From Mesocentrotus franciscanus (taxonomy: Eukaryota; Echinodermata; Echinoidea; Camarodonta; Strongylocentrotidae), in contig CP137675.1 of NCBI GenBank assembly GCA_037976565.1, positions 28,571,637 to 28,635,636 of the forward strand: a DNA stretch of 64,000 nucleotides. Reading direction: 5' to 3'. Below the pieces are notes generated by a model. That model had not been told where the DNA came from and ran no database searches. It saw nothing but the letters and a program-made list of their open reading frames with translations. Of this stretch, positions 39,301 through 53,600 are shown piece by piece (positions within the stretch are counted from its first letter, which is position 1; each line of letters begins with the position of its first letter). The position numbers and the translations under genes were made by a program.

Positions 39301-42300
39301 TTAACACAAGAGACAAAGAAAAAATGTTAACAAAATGTACTGTAATTTTTCTGTTGATATGCACATACTCATACCATAAGAAAGAAGAAAATTTGAAGAA
39401 TAACAAGTCAAGCAGATAATCATTAATATTTTTAATACAGAAAGGAAACAAATCATTCTTTTGATAGTCTGTCCCCTGTTAATGCAATATCAAAATCAAA
39501 GAAAAGCCATTCCAATTTCTATGGCACTTCTTGTCATTAATACCGAAATGTTCACATGAAACTTCACCATGCTATTATGTAAAAAGAAACTGCATCGTTA
39601 TTTTGAACAAGCACAGGGAAAATTAATCAACACACTTTTATTCAACAGTCAAAAGAACACAGATAAAATTAAAAAAATTAAAATGTAGAACTTTCCAAAA
39701 AAAAAAAAAAAAAAAATTTGCTACTTCCATTTGTCATATTTCCTATATGTATTGGTATTCAACTTCTTTGAAACACATGAGGTCCATAAACATAAATTCA
39801 AACATGCAAAACTGGAATATGGCAGGAGTATGAACTTATGTCATGTAAAGTATAAAGTCCTTTGTGGCCAGGCTCCAGGGCTTTCTTAAGGGCTCTAGGA
39901 TTCTTAGATGCATTCTGGTGCAATCTGAGCCATCTTTTGAAGCATTTTCAAAAAATAATTATGACTAATACACTTTTAATTCATAAGTAATTTTGGCTAG
40001 GAATGAAAATTAACCGTTTGCTGATTTTCAAACTTTCATGTTCTGTACCAGATTTTACTCCAATTTGTATAACTTATTTCTCTGATTTTTTAAAATTTTA
40101 TTTCAACCGAATTGATGTGGGTTTAGACTTTCCCAATAATGATAGTGACAATTGTGTACTGTAATCACAGTCCAATATGGATTTCCCAACGCAAACTGGC
40201 CTGGAATTGTATGCTATGGGCTTATGTTGCCATAGAAACAATCTTAGATTTCATAACTTTGATGAGTAGTCGTTTAATTCATCTGATCTTATCAGGGAGA
40301 AGCAGTTTCTGTAATGACAGGTCTGGAGAAGATCGCTATCAACACTGTCATCCGGGCTGGGAAGACTCCACTTCCACAAGCCCTACAGTACAATGGTAGG
40401 TCAATGTCTGTGTTCTGAATTGGGTGGGGCGGGGGCTGGATCAAGTTACCTTTTATCATATTTTAATCTTGACCAAAATAGCTCATTGTAAATAACAAGT
40501 TTCACATACTTGTAAAATCATAAATCATAAAACAAGGATCGCCTATGATTGTACTACAGTCAAACCTGCTTTAGTGACCACCTGTCTACAAAGACCACCT
40601 GTCTACAAAGACCACATTTTGTGTTTCCCTTGGGCGGTCGCTATAGACAGGTTTGACTGTATCTAATTTGCAATTCTCATAACCTGTTGGTGGTTGACAG
40701 AATAATAGTTAAAACTTCACTTTTTGTTTCTATTCAAGCAAGTGGGAGTTGCTAATAAAGAGTGGATTGAGGGCGCATGATTACAGGCTTTCTAAGCATG
40801 AAGTTTGGATGTACCCCTTATTAAAAAATGATGGAGATACAGCCTTTTGGATCAAGAGGAACAAAGAATGTCAACAGTATACATTGACTGACGTATTAAC
40901 ATCCTTGGGTGGTATTCTCGGAAGAGGACTAACTTTAGTCCATGGTTTAATCCTCTGACTAAGTATGGAATGCCAAGTGTCCATATAAATATATTTTTTA
41001 ACAATTTGATATGTCCCTAAATTACCATGATAACATAATTATTTTGTAGTTATATTGTTGTTTATTGATTATGTTATTACATTTTATTTTAATTTAGTGA
41101 CAGATTAAATTATTCAAAAATATATTCATATGGACACTTGGCATTCCATACTTAGTCGGAGGATTAAACCATGGACTAAAGTTATTCTGCTTTCGAGAAT
41201 ACCACCCCTTGTGTTTAAATATCCTTGTCAGGAATGATTGCCCTTGGTATTAGAACCAAGGGTGGTCTGTACTGAAGAGGACTCTGTATATTTACATGTA
41301 TACATTTTTCCAATATCTAGACTTAGATGTCAATAAAAAGAAACCAAAAAATGCAGTGAAACCTAAATCTCAAGTTGCTCAATATGTGCTTTTAAGCATA
41401 TGACTTTAGACACAATTAATTTCCAGTTTGTGGATTAACGAGAGAAGTAATGTCTGAATTGAAACTACATGTGCATTGTAATTGGTTATTTATGGTTTTC
41501 TTCCTTGTAGGAAATTAATGAATCACATGTCTAAATGCCATAACGCATTTTCCATGGAAACAGTAAATGGATCACATTTCCTTTTATGCACATTTTTATG
41601 ACCAATTACCATGTCCTGAAATAAAATACTTTATATAATGACACAGACCGCTAGCACGAAGTGTAAAGGCAATGAAGCCTATGAAGTAATGATAACATGA
41701 AAAAGGAAAAATTCATACAAACGTACAAGTACAGGTATTTCATAGGAATTATTCTTTCAAGTGGAGGTAACTGAAAAGTGTGAGATGAAAAGTTCAATGG
41801 TCGTACCTTTCTGCACCTTCCGCTTCTTGCAGTCATAGTCTAGCCGGCGACCTTGCATCTTCTTGCGATGATGCTGTTGGCAAGAGGAGAACAGTTGATT
41901 ACATCATGAGCTTACAAATTCACACGAGAGGTGTCATTTAAACTAAACCATGATTTAAAGCTCCACAATGGACTTATCTAAGCATACATATAAACATGAG
42001 CATATACATATTTAATCATAAGCATATTATTTTTAAATGGTATAATCATAAAGCATATGATTGGCCATTGGACATGAGAACATGCACAAATTATGCTTAG
42101 GCAGTTTAACCATGGATTAAGCTAAACCTCCATTGTGAATTGGGCCATTAAAGGGCAAGTCCACACCAATAATAACTTATTTTCAATAGAAGCAGAAAAT
42201 TTAGACAAACCAATCAAAACAAGTTTGAGCAAAATCAGATAACTAATAAGAAAGTTATGAATTTTTTTTTAATGAAAAAAGTTGAAAATCACAAAACAAA

Positions 42301-45300
42301 TTGGCAACTCACTCATGAGTCTGTGAAGTCTTTGCCTCACTATCCACTAATTATTTTCTTTATATTGATAATATTAATTTCCAATTTTCCCCCTGAAAAT
42401 CTTATTTCCTCACACCAGCATCCAAGTTATATTGATAGTAATACCGGTATGTTTTCGTGCGGATGGACTAATATAGAGTAATTTTTAAAAATGTTGAATC
42501 ATGAAAAATGTGAATTTTTATAAACTATTTATATGAAAATTAATAATAATGAATATACAGTATTCCGAAAATAGTATCAATTATTTAAAGGTCATAAAAG
42601 ATTGTGAAATGTCATGCATGCAATATGATACAAATCATATAACCTGGACAAAGGCATGGGGAAATCAAGTTTTTGGGGATAAAAAGGGAAATTAATGGGA
42701 TAAAAATATAATTGATAAATAGTGAGGCAATGACGTCACAAACTGATAACCAATTTGGCAATTTGTGTAGTGATTTTCATTGCTCCATAGTTTTTCATAC
42801 TTAAAAAAAAAAAAATCATAATTTCCTTATTTGTGATCCGAGTTTCCTCAAACTTTTTTTGCTCTGTTTCTCCTGCATCTATTGAAAGCAAGTTATTTTT
42901 GGAGTGGACTTAGCCTTTAACTGAAACCAAATGGCATTTGTGGATTGATAATGTCATAGAACGTCATTCATAGAATGACATTGCACTGAACTTGGTATAA
43001 AAATTGCTTTACAATTGTCTTACTTTGGAAATATGACCAAGTAATGATGGTTGAATGACTTACTCAAGCGACGATTGATCCACGTCAATACGTGTATGTT
43101 AATACTCTATTAAACCTAATTGTTAATGTAAACTCTGGACCAAACACTATAGACATGTACAGAACCCTAATCCTAACCTAAACCTGACCTACAATTTAAA
43201 ACCCATTTCCAACCCTAAACATAGTGTGCAGTGATTGCCACCAGAGCATATATGTCAGAGCATCGTATTGACCTATTTGGAGGAAATAAGTGATTAAAGG
43301 TATAGACCAGTTTTGGAAACGCCCCCCTCTTGAAAAATGAAATGGAAGCTCTCATTACCAATCATGTGAAAGTATATGTTTTGACTAATACGTGATGATA
43401 CAAATTTTGCCGGGAAACCACCTACTAATTGATATATTCGGTAAATTATTATATCTATTTGGACCAAATAGATATCGCGCACATGTTGCGTAGTCCCATA
43501 TACATCTTTCTGTGTACAGTGCTTGTAACTTTACCAAGACTGGGCCAAATTTCTTATCATTTTGATGATTCCAGAACCTTGCAGTACACACCAATACTGA
43601 TATGCTACACTGTAGATGATCAACCTTTTCTGATCAATTCCACAACGTTTCTTTCACAATGCAATCGCATGACCAGAACTGGCCTTTATCTTTAAGATTT
43701 TTCATACATAGAAGAGACCAACATACCAAAAAAAGGTTGTCTTTACAAAAATGGTAAAATTGATTTTCAGTACATTTCATGTCTTCATTTAACTGTATAA
43801 TCCAAACGAGCATACCCGGTAGCTAACATTTGGCCACTGTATTTGACTATTCCACTAAACAGTAATTTGACAGTACATTTTGTTTCTACATGTGTGTCTA
43901 ACTAAGGAGTCATCGCATACGTGTTGCTTTTAATAGGCCGTAGGAGTAGTCCCTATTGACGCTTAAACCAAATTCCATAGAGCCTTGAGACTTGCCTAAC
44001 TTTGTCAGTCTTTGGCTGTGACAATGGACAATGGAGTGCAGGAGGCCGTGCACTCTACATAGTCTTTACAGTTCAGACACTCTGTGACAAACGACATGGG
44101 CTTTTGCCCGCAACCTATACAGTGTAGTTGCTTCACGAGCAGTAACAACATTAAAGGCAAGAAAGCACACATTGAATGGAGTATGTATGTCCTATTAAAT
44201 GTGCTTTACAGAACATGCTCACTTCCAAACAAAACAGAACACTTAGAAACTACTCTGTCCTTTCAGCTTCCTTTTGAAGCGATGCCTATGACCATTAAAC
44301 TATATTCTATACGTCTTAAATCAGGATGTTGTTCACACCCTGTTCACACTGCAATTAATCACCAACAGCTATTAAACTGGCCAGGACCGGTTAATTGTGT
44401 ATGAGAGTTGTGTGAGAATGAGAAAGGCTAAATTTGCTCTACCACTCTCAAGCTCTTGTACTTCAGATGCCAGTGCCAGAACTCGAACCCAGAATCATCA
44501 TCATCATCATCATCGTTATTATTATTATGTAAATTCTACATGCAATGACATTTTTATGTGCATGGTAACTTGGGGTATAATACAATCTGCTTTAAATGTC
44601 TTCCATACCGTTATTTCCTTGAGCTCTTTCTGTCTCAGGTGGTCCAGAGGTTCAAGAAAGTTCTGCCTGATGTTGAAGTCAAGGCTGTCCTTGATATCAC
44701 CTAGCTGCTTGTGGGCCTCACCAACTTCTAGGAGGCCGTTACCTGGATTGTGTGGGAGGGAAAGATGAGAAACGGGTAGAGAGCATGGTAGAGGGGTAGA
44801 GAGTGTGGAAGAGAGGTACATGTAAAGAGTGTGGAAGAGGGGTAGATGGTGTGGAAGAGAGTTAGAGAGTGTGGAAGAGAGGTAGAGAGTGTGGAAGAGA
44901 GGTAGAGAGTGTGGAAGAGAGGTAGAGAGTGTGGAAGAGAGGTAGAGAGTGTGGAAGGGGGTAGAGAGTGTGGAAGAGAGGTAGATAGTGTGGAAGAGGG
45001 GTAGAGAGTGTGGAAGAGGGGAAGAGAGTACAGAAGAGGGGTAGATGGTGTGGAAGAGGGGTAGATGGTGTGGAAGAGGGTAGATGGTGTGGAAGAGGGT
45101 AGATGGTGTGGAAGAGGGTAGATGGTGTGGAAGAGGGTAGATAGTGTGGAAGAGGGTAGATGGTGTGGAAGAGGGTAGATGGTGTGGAAAAGGGGTAGAT
45201 GGTGTGGAAGAGGGTAGATAGTGTGGAAGAGGGTAGATGGTGTGGAAGAGGGGTAGATAGTGTGAAGAGGGGTAGATAGTGGGAAGAGGGGTAGAGAGTG

Positions 45301-47628
45301 TGGAAGATGGGTAAAGGTGTGGAAGAGGGGTAGAGAGTGTGGGAGGGGGTAGATAGTGTGAAAGAGGGGTAGATAGTGTGAAAGAGGGGTAGATAGTGTG
45401 AAAGAGGGGTAGATAGTGGGAAAGAGGGGTATAGAGAGAGTGGAAGATGGGTAAAGAGTTTGGAAGAGGGGGTAGATAGTGTGGAAGAGGGGTAGAGAGT
45501 GTGGGAGAGGGGTAGATAGTATGCAAGAGGCATAGAGAGCACGGAAGAGACGTAGAGAGCATGGAAGAGGATATTGAAATGAACAATGTAATTCTCATTT
45601 AATAAAACATGTCATCCTTGAAATTGCACGTCGATTCCTTAACAGGAAAATACAGTAAAATAGAGGTGTGTTGCTTAAAAAATGGAGGACTTAAAGAGAC
45701 CGTTTTATGTCTTTTATCTTTATGAAAATAATTGACTGCTATTAAATAGGGTTTTCAGAATACCAGAACTATTTGAACTCCTCATTTAACAACTGCATGC
45801 ACACCAAAGGTGCGTATCAAAGCATACACGCAAAGCACCTCCTGCCAACTGGACTGAAATATTGATTTCATTAGCTAATTGGGTGCTAAGTGAGCTTTCA
45901 GAATGCTGCCCTGGGGTATTAATACCATGATGTATCCTACACTCTTACAAGGGTAAAATAGTTTATATTATATAAACTTTAGGTCTAAATGGGAAATTTG
46001 ATGAAAAACACTGCATGTCCCTTTTTGGGTTAGATCTTTGCATGGTATAGATAGATTAGTGTCAAGTTATCAATGGTGGAATAAAAAAAGAATGTAGTAA
46101 AAATTGTTTTTTGGGTACTTCTTTCTACCTTTCTTAATTTCACTATGCGGCTCAGAAAAAGTTGACCAGATAGATGTCGCAATATAAGTGCACTGTATTA
46201 TTATTATTATCATACACCTACCAAAGACTGAGTTTTCACCCAGATCCCTTCCAAACTTCAGGAAGCAGTCTCCTAGAGTGCCCTCGGGCTGTGGATACCT
46301 CGAGTTCTTGGTCTGCCCTCGCATCTTGGAGACTGTCATCGCAGTACTCTGCTTCGCTCTGGTTACTATGGTAACAGATGGAATGAAAATTAGACAGTAT
46401 ATGAGGATAATGATAATGGTAATAATCATAATAATAGTAATAATATTACTACTACTACTTCTACTACTTAAAATAATAATTATAATACTGCAGTTAGTGC
46501 AGTATATAGGCCTAAAGTATCACATAAATGACAACTTCTTGAGATGTTAAAAATAGCCTTTACTGCATTGACATTGCACATGTAGATTAATAGCTCTAGG
46601 TAAACGGGTCAGGCCTGCCATAAACAAACATTCCTACCCCACAAACTGTTCAGTAATATTTTTGTTTGTGTTAGGATAATGGTGAGAGTTCATGTACATT
46701 ACACCAATTCACCCATACAAAAATCAGGGACATACATACGTGTGTATGAACATGTACAGATGGAGTGTGGGTGTGTATTAGTGTATTAGGCTCCATAAAA
46801 TTGTGGGAATAAGACAGATTTATGATCCTCTAGTATTAAATCAAAGTTGGGATTGAGAAAGGAAGGCTCACAGGAAGGATGCTGGGGTTGAGATCAAACA
46901 TACAAACAAAAACTTCCAAATTTAGAGTGTCATGTTCAGGAGTGACAATGAATCGTAAAATGTAATATCACATACAGTGCTGGTCAAGGGTTTTGCACTG
47001 TGTATATACACATGTATATCACGGTATATTGTAATATCATTGTGATTATTATCATATTATTAATAGTGATAATATTCATAACAATGATAATATTCATTAT
47101 AACAACAATAATAGTATACCGGTACATGTACATGTACATGTACGTAATGTACATCAAGAATTTGTCACCTGATAAAAACTGTCGGATTTAAAGCATGATT
47201 TTTCTCTTCTTCATAATTTTTTGCATCACAGTATGTTCAATTGTTGTGATTGACACTGGTCAGTTATAATATCAATAATACACAGTATGTGTACATCAAA
47301 TGGAATTTACATTGGGCATTTAACATGTGATAAATACAGTGTACATGTACTGTATATCATGATATGTAAAATTCATAATATTGACACCAGCACTTATGAT
47401 AATGATAATTTTAGATTGAATTTACAGTGGTTATATACTCGTAGCATGGTCTCCACTGAATTTAAAGTGTTTGGAATAATGATTAGGCAAATATCTATTA
47501 ATAATTAAATACTACTTACAGGGATTTGGCTGAAGAAGCTCATTCGTCTTCGTGATTATATCCTCCACTGCAAGTGCAGTGACATCAATTGTCTGTAAAG
47601 GAGAGCAAGGGAAGGAGAGACAGAATAG

Positions 47629-47660
<32 letters not shown>

Positions 47661-50600
47661 GAGAGAGAATGCAATAAAACAGACAGTTAGCTTTAGTTCT
47701 TAAATCATGTACAGTTCAGAATGAATATAGTAGAATAAAGAGCTTTTCAGCTTCCAGAGCAAACGTGTTCACTGCTGAAGATAATCTATGATTTTCTTCC
47801 CTCTTTTTTCCCCATTAGTTAGTTTAAAATGGTTCGCATTTGTAAAGCATTTAGGAAAATATTACCTAAAATTGGCTGTACACATTTGAATACCGGAGAA
47901 TTGGGTTTCCTGAACACTTGATTTCTTTCATCTCAAGAATTGTTAAAGTTCATCACAAATGTACATGTACATGTAGGTCAACAGGGACATGGGGAGTCAT
48001 TTTGAAAAATAAAATAAAAATAAAAAGTAATAATAGTAATAAACAAATCAATACACAGCACTGTACATTGTCTTTTCTGACTTCCTGTTATCACCATCAT
48101 TCAATCTATTCCTCTAACATTGACAGATAAATGTAAATGTGTATACTTGAAGAAAAAAAACAACAACACATGTAGACCACAGATACATGTAGCAGCACCT
48201 ATTTTGCTACACACCCATAAGGACGTGTGTATCCTTCGGCGCCGCCTCTCTTTTCTTGATTGGGATCAATGACCCACTTGGACGACACTTGAGCATTGAT
48301 TGGAGGAGCCATTTGTTACATAGTCATGCTGCCCAGCAAGGAGCTTCTTCCTTGATTAGATTTTGTACACGTGCAGCCCTACGTGTAGCGTTGCACCACA
48401 CACCTGAACGACTGGTGTTATGCCAATGCTGACAATCATGTACTGTATGACTTTAAAGATAAAGTTGAGTTCTGGTCATGCAATTGCACTGTGAAAGAAA
48501 CGGTGTGGAATGTAGCCAATTTTTGTGGGTACTGCAAGGTTCTGGAATCATCAAAAGATTAGAAATTTGGCCCAGTCTTGGTAAAAATAACAAGCACTGA
48601 ACACAGAAAGGTGTATATGGGACTAAATTTTATGCCGTTACATGTCATATTTAGAATATGAAGGCATTTGAAGAGCCATGCTTTTCAGGGAACATTTTTT
48701 TCTCTAATGTTCTTCCACACTTGCATAATAACAATGAAAACGCTCACAAGTTATTTTTCACCTCTCCCCAGAACTCGACCTTCTCTTTATGTTTTACCCA
48801 TGCACATTATCATTCCCGATCAGATCAGCATGCCTTGTTTGAGGTCCGATAGACAGATGTACACTTCATGTATGGTAGTCGACTCATCCTCCACATATAG
48901 AAGAAAAGATCTTGAGTGAATAAACATTTACTACCCCCACGTCATCTTCCTTCTCCACCCATTCAACTGTCAGAATCTAGCACTGTGTCATCTAATGTCA
49001 CTGCCATATGGTGGGCCAACAACGCTTTAGAGCAGAATGAATTGTAACATGTATTAAAGATACTATGTCCCTTTTGCAGCCAACACCAAATTCTGTAGAA
49101 CTTCACAGGAATTATGAATATGTCATGTATGTCCTATCTGTGAAATTTAAAGGTAAAGACCAGTTTTGGAAACGCCCCTCTCTCAAAAAAATGAAATGGA
49201 AGCTCTCATTACCAATCATGTGAAAGAATATGTTTTGACTAATACAGTATGTACGTGATGATACAAATTTTGCCGGGAAAGTCGGGAAACCGCCTACTAA
49301 TTGATATATTTGGTAAATTATTATATCTATTGGGACCAAATAGATATCGCGCACGTGGTCGCGTAGTCCCATATACATCTTTCTGTGTACAGTGCTTGTA
49401 ACTTTACCAAGACTGGGCCAAATTTCTTATCATTTTGATGATTCCAGAACCTTGCAGTACACACCAATACTAATATGCTAGATGATCAACCTTTTCTGAT
49501 TGATTCCACAACGTTTCTTTCACAATGCAATCGCATGACCAGGACTGGCCTTTATCTTTAAACGCTAGTAGTGTCCTAACATTCAAATTATGCAAGGAAA
49601 CCCGTTTACTTGCTAGACTTCACTGTCAGACACTATTGAGTGACTGACTGACTTTTTTTCTTCTTTGGTAATAACAGCTGTAAAGGGTACATGAGCATTT
49701 GTCTACATCAATAACCCCCTTCTTGTAATGGCCAAAATTAAACTGATTGAATCTTTGCGCAGTACAAAACGTATTCGGTACAATGGTCTGAAAATCAGAC
49801 TATTACTTACTGTATTGGTAGCACTTAAGTCGATTCGACAACTAATAGACGTTATTTATCCACTTACACTGTAAAGACATTTTCAAGCCCCCCTTTTTTT
49901 AGGGAAGTTCTAAATTAGTATTATCTTTCAAATGCCGTTGGAATTTAACCTTTTCATTTTTTTGGCCTGCAAATGGGACTGTAGTACCTTTAAAGAGGCA
50001 TGACTTCCAATGTCAATCACTTGACAGAGATCTAGTCGAACCTGAATACCTGATGATAATCAAATTACATGTCTACTTGGTTGAACATATCAGTGTACAG
50101 TACATTGTAGATTACAATGGATGAATTCATCAAATTCGTAGAAAATGAAATAATATAATATACTACTAATGATAAAAACATGAAAAAATTAAATGAAATC
50201 AGTGTAGTTTACTTTAAATTCCAAGGGCCATTAAAGCACTAGCTCAGTTCTGTCCCCCCTCAAGAAAGAGAGCAATATACAGTCCATATCCATAAATTTA
50301 CAAAGCACCTTTTTTTTGGTAATAAACACCTTTTCTGAACAGAACAAAAGGGTAATTTTCACACTTCTTAAGAGAATGGTTTCCCCATAAAAAAATTGAC
50401 ATTATCTGTGTGTAAACTTACTCCATTTTGAAAACTACCCATTCAATGTCAAGAACATGTATCAGTATCATTACTGACATAAATTTTAAGTGCTTAAAAC
50501 TTGAGGGAAATTGGAAACTTTATACCTGAATTGCATGCTACATGTAATGTACATGTACATGTACTTGCACGCACAGTACAAGCATGGAGCTATAATAGCT

Positions 50601-53600
50601 CCATGGTACAAGCAGCGCCAAAGAAGTAAACATGGATGCACAATCGCACATTCTGCATAATTTCCAGATCCTTAAACAATGATCTGTACAAATGTAGGCC
50701 AAAGGTTAACTAAATATATAGGTGTAATGGTGTATATATGCAAATTGAAAGAACACATTTGTGTAATTTCTCTTTTTGTTGATTTCAGATATATTTTGGG
50801 AAGCACTGTAAAGAATTTTGAAGGGACCGTATCACAAGTCTTGTATTGAATGGTTTATTTGAGTAAGACAAACAGTTCAGGGAAAACTATTTTTTTGAAA
50901 TACAATTTACACTGCTGGAAAATCCCATTAAAAAATGTTGGTGTTTGAAAGTTCTGGTATTTGGGTGAGTTGTGCGCGTGTTTGAAGAAGAAAAAATTTC
51001 ATATAAAGTGGGGTTTTTTTTATTTGGCTTTTCGGTCATGTTCATGGTAAGTTGCCTAGCGACTTCCAACAAAACTCTGGAATGTGAGAAAAACCAATGG
51101 TTTTTGATGCAGTGTAAATGCCCCTAATATTGCATGGGCAAGCCACTAGAAAAGGGGCATCCACCCTTCTCCTGAATGCTATCCATGATCTAATTTGGAA
51201 GTGCTACTAATGAGGCAATCGTAGATGGACACATGCTCTGCTGTCTGTACTTTGTGTCAAAGTATATGATTGAATTCCAGTCAATAGCAGTGTCTCAGCT
51301 GTGCTGCTAATGAGTAATTATAGGTTATATCAGTCTGATCGCTGTTACTCTCATAGAGATCGATTCGCCAGTGATATGGTATTGGATCTCTCTTCAAGGT
51401 TGTACCCGATCATGACCCAGGTTCTGAATAGACAAAATTGATTTATTTTGATGCACATGTGGACGTAAGGTAAATTTATACAAGTAGATCAAAGACACTA
51501 TTTAAAGAAGTGTTGATCACTGTGAGAGGGTTGCTTGCAGGCCTGCACAAACCTTTGTCAGTCGTGGTGTGTGTAGAGTGTCTGACCTAAGAGACTATGC
51601 CGATTGCAAGGTCTAGTGCACCCCATAGGCTCTGTACTTGACACAGCCTGAGACTGACAGGACTAGGCTCTGCTCAATACTTTATGAAATCGTGTTTAAC
51701 TTGAAGTGTCAAATTAGAATATGTGCCTGCAGACGAGTGAGATGGATAGTGTGAATTTGTGATAAATTTGTAAAACCTGTTACAATACACCAACTACATA
51801 GTACATGTCCTGTTCCGTAGATTAAAATAAAAATTAAATACATGTACATACTGTATACCACTAATTAATCCAAAGTGTTGATGACTTTTTTGAAAGGAAA
51901 TGTTATGATTATAAAAATAAGTTGAAATTTGCATGATGAATCCATCAATTGATCCACATTAAAACTTTGTATAAAATCACACTCAGCACCAGTTTAGAAC
52001 TGTGAGCGTAAACAGCTACAACACAATTGTACAATGTTTTATAAAGCCAAATTAAAAAATCTATGATTTTAAGTGAATAATCAAATGCATACATGTACAT
52101 GTAAACTACAATTACTCTGCAATGTACACATAAACTCATTTAATTCAAATTCCAATGCAGTATACATGTAGGATCAGGGTAAAACAACATTTCATAATTT
52201 TCCTACACAGGGACATGCATTTGAAAGATGATCTTTTCCTGCTACAACAGGATATATTGCTCCAGTCACTACTATTTATGGGTCTTACATCACTGATGCA
52301 TCACCGTGTAAACAAAAATCTTCTCATGTACGGCCGATAAAGACTCGTTTTCACTGTATTTACCGGTAGGTACATGTAGCTACCAAATTGGGACTGTCCC
52401 ACCAGTTTCTTTGTGCACTATACAAAGTACAAATAGTACAAAGACTTGTGTTTAAAATGTATAATTATGATTGCAGTATTGGTACTTTGTTGTGATCTAC
52501 ATGTACACATTCAATACATGTGGCTACACGTGAACATGATAGTATAACAGAAGGCACCAAATTCATACCTCTTCTGAAATATAACATTTAATATAAATAA
52601 GTTAATTTATATGGTCCTATTAGCTTTGACAAACTATTCCCTTTAACATCAAAGTTTTCCTGACACTTGCTTTATTTGAGAGAAAGTTAAAGTGTTTCTT
52701 ATTACAGCCCTAAAATAAATGCATTTACATGTACTCAAAAGCTGTGGATTATCAAGCTTGTTAATATTCATAAGTATCTATTTTTTCTTTCTTTTTCCCT
52801 TCTAATATTATAAAATGATAGTTTAACTTAATAATATATGTAGCCTTCAAAGGAACTTGGCCCCTGCTGGCTCCTCCACTCTAAGTTCAATTAATATACC
52901 CCTTCCCCATCCCCTTTCTCACTTATGTATCTTATTTTGTATTTATAAATATGTACATGTATAATACCTTGCATTTATGTTTTTATTGTTATTACCCGGT
53001 ACATACAGTTGTACAGATGTACATGTATATCTATTTATGAGAGGGAAATAAACTTGAAACTTGAAACATTGTAAGCAAGAAGAATCCAGTACCATGATAT
53101 TTCCGGTTCATGTCTTGATACTTTTCACCGTTTTTGTCTTGATACTTTTAATTCATCCATCCATTTAAGTACCATTAAGAGATATCTTCACTGATCAAAA
53201 AGACTCTTCCAAAGTTAATGGATGGGAAATTTGTCTCAGCAGCTGTCAATTTGAAGAAAAAAAAATGATCATGATGTAAACGTTGCTCTGCTGGGACTTG
53301 GCTGGAATGAGCAGTATGATTGGCATTCTAGTGCTCAGTTTTGATTTCATAACGAAGCATCAATATCAAAGCTCGTCCTGACAACCCTTACCCCGCACAC
53401 TACCAGAATTCATCACTTCGCAATATGAGAATTGTAATAAGCAAATTTTGCCTTTTTCCAGTCTGAACGTCATCATAAAACGTTTAACAAAACGTTGTAC
53501 GATGTAGTGAAACGCATGTTTGAGCATTGTTTCGAACGAAAACTTGATAAAGAATGAGGTTCCTTTGTAGTCTGAATGACCTATCGTACGAAAATCGTAT

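Noticed and set aside
44525..45598. 357-codon open frame on the minus strand with Ser/Thr/Pro repeats
   Set aside because: It is a translation of the 19-20-bp minisatellite; several phases are open at once. Only the end near 44609-44742 is real coding (endophilin exon 5).
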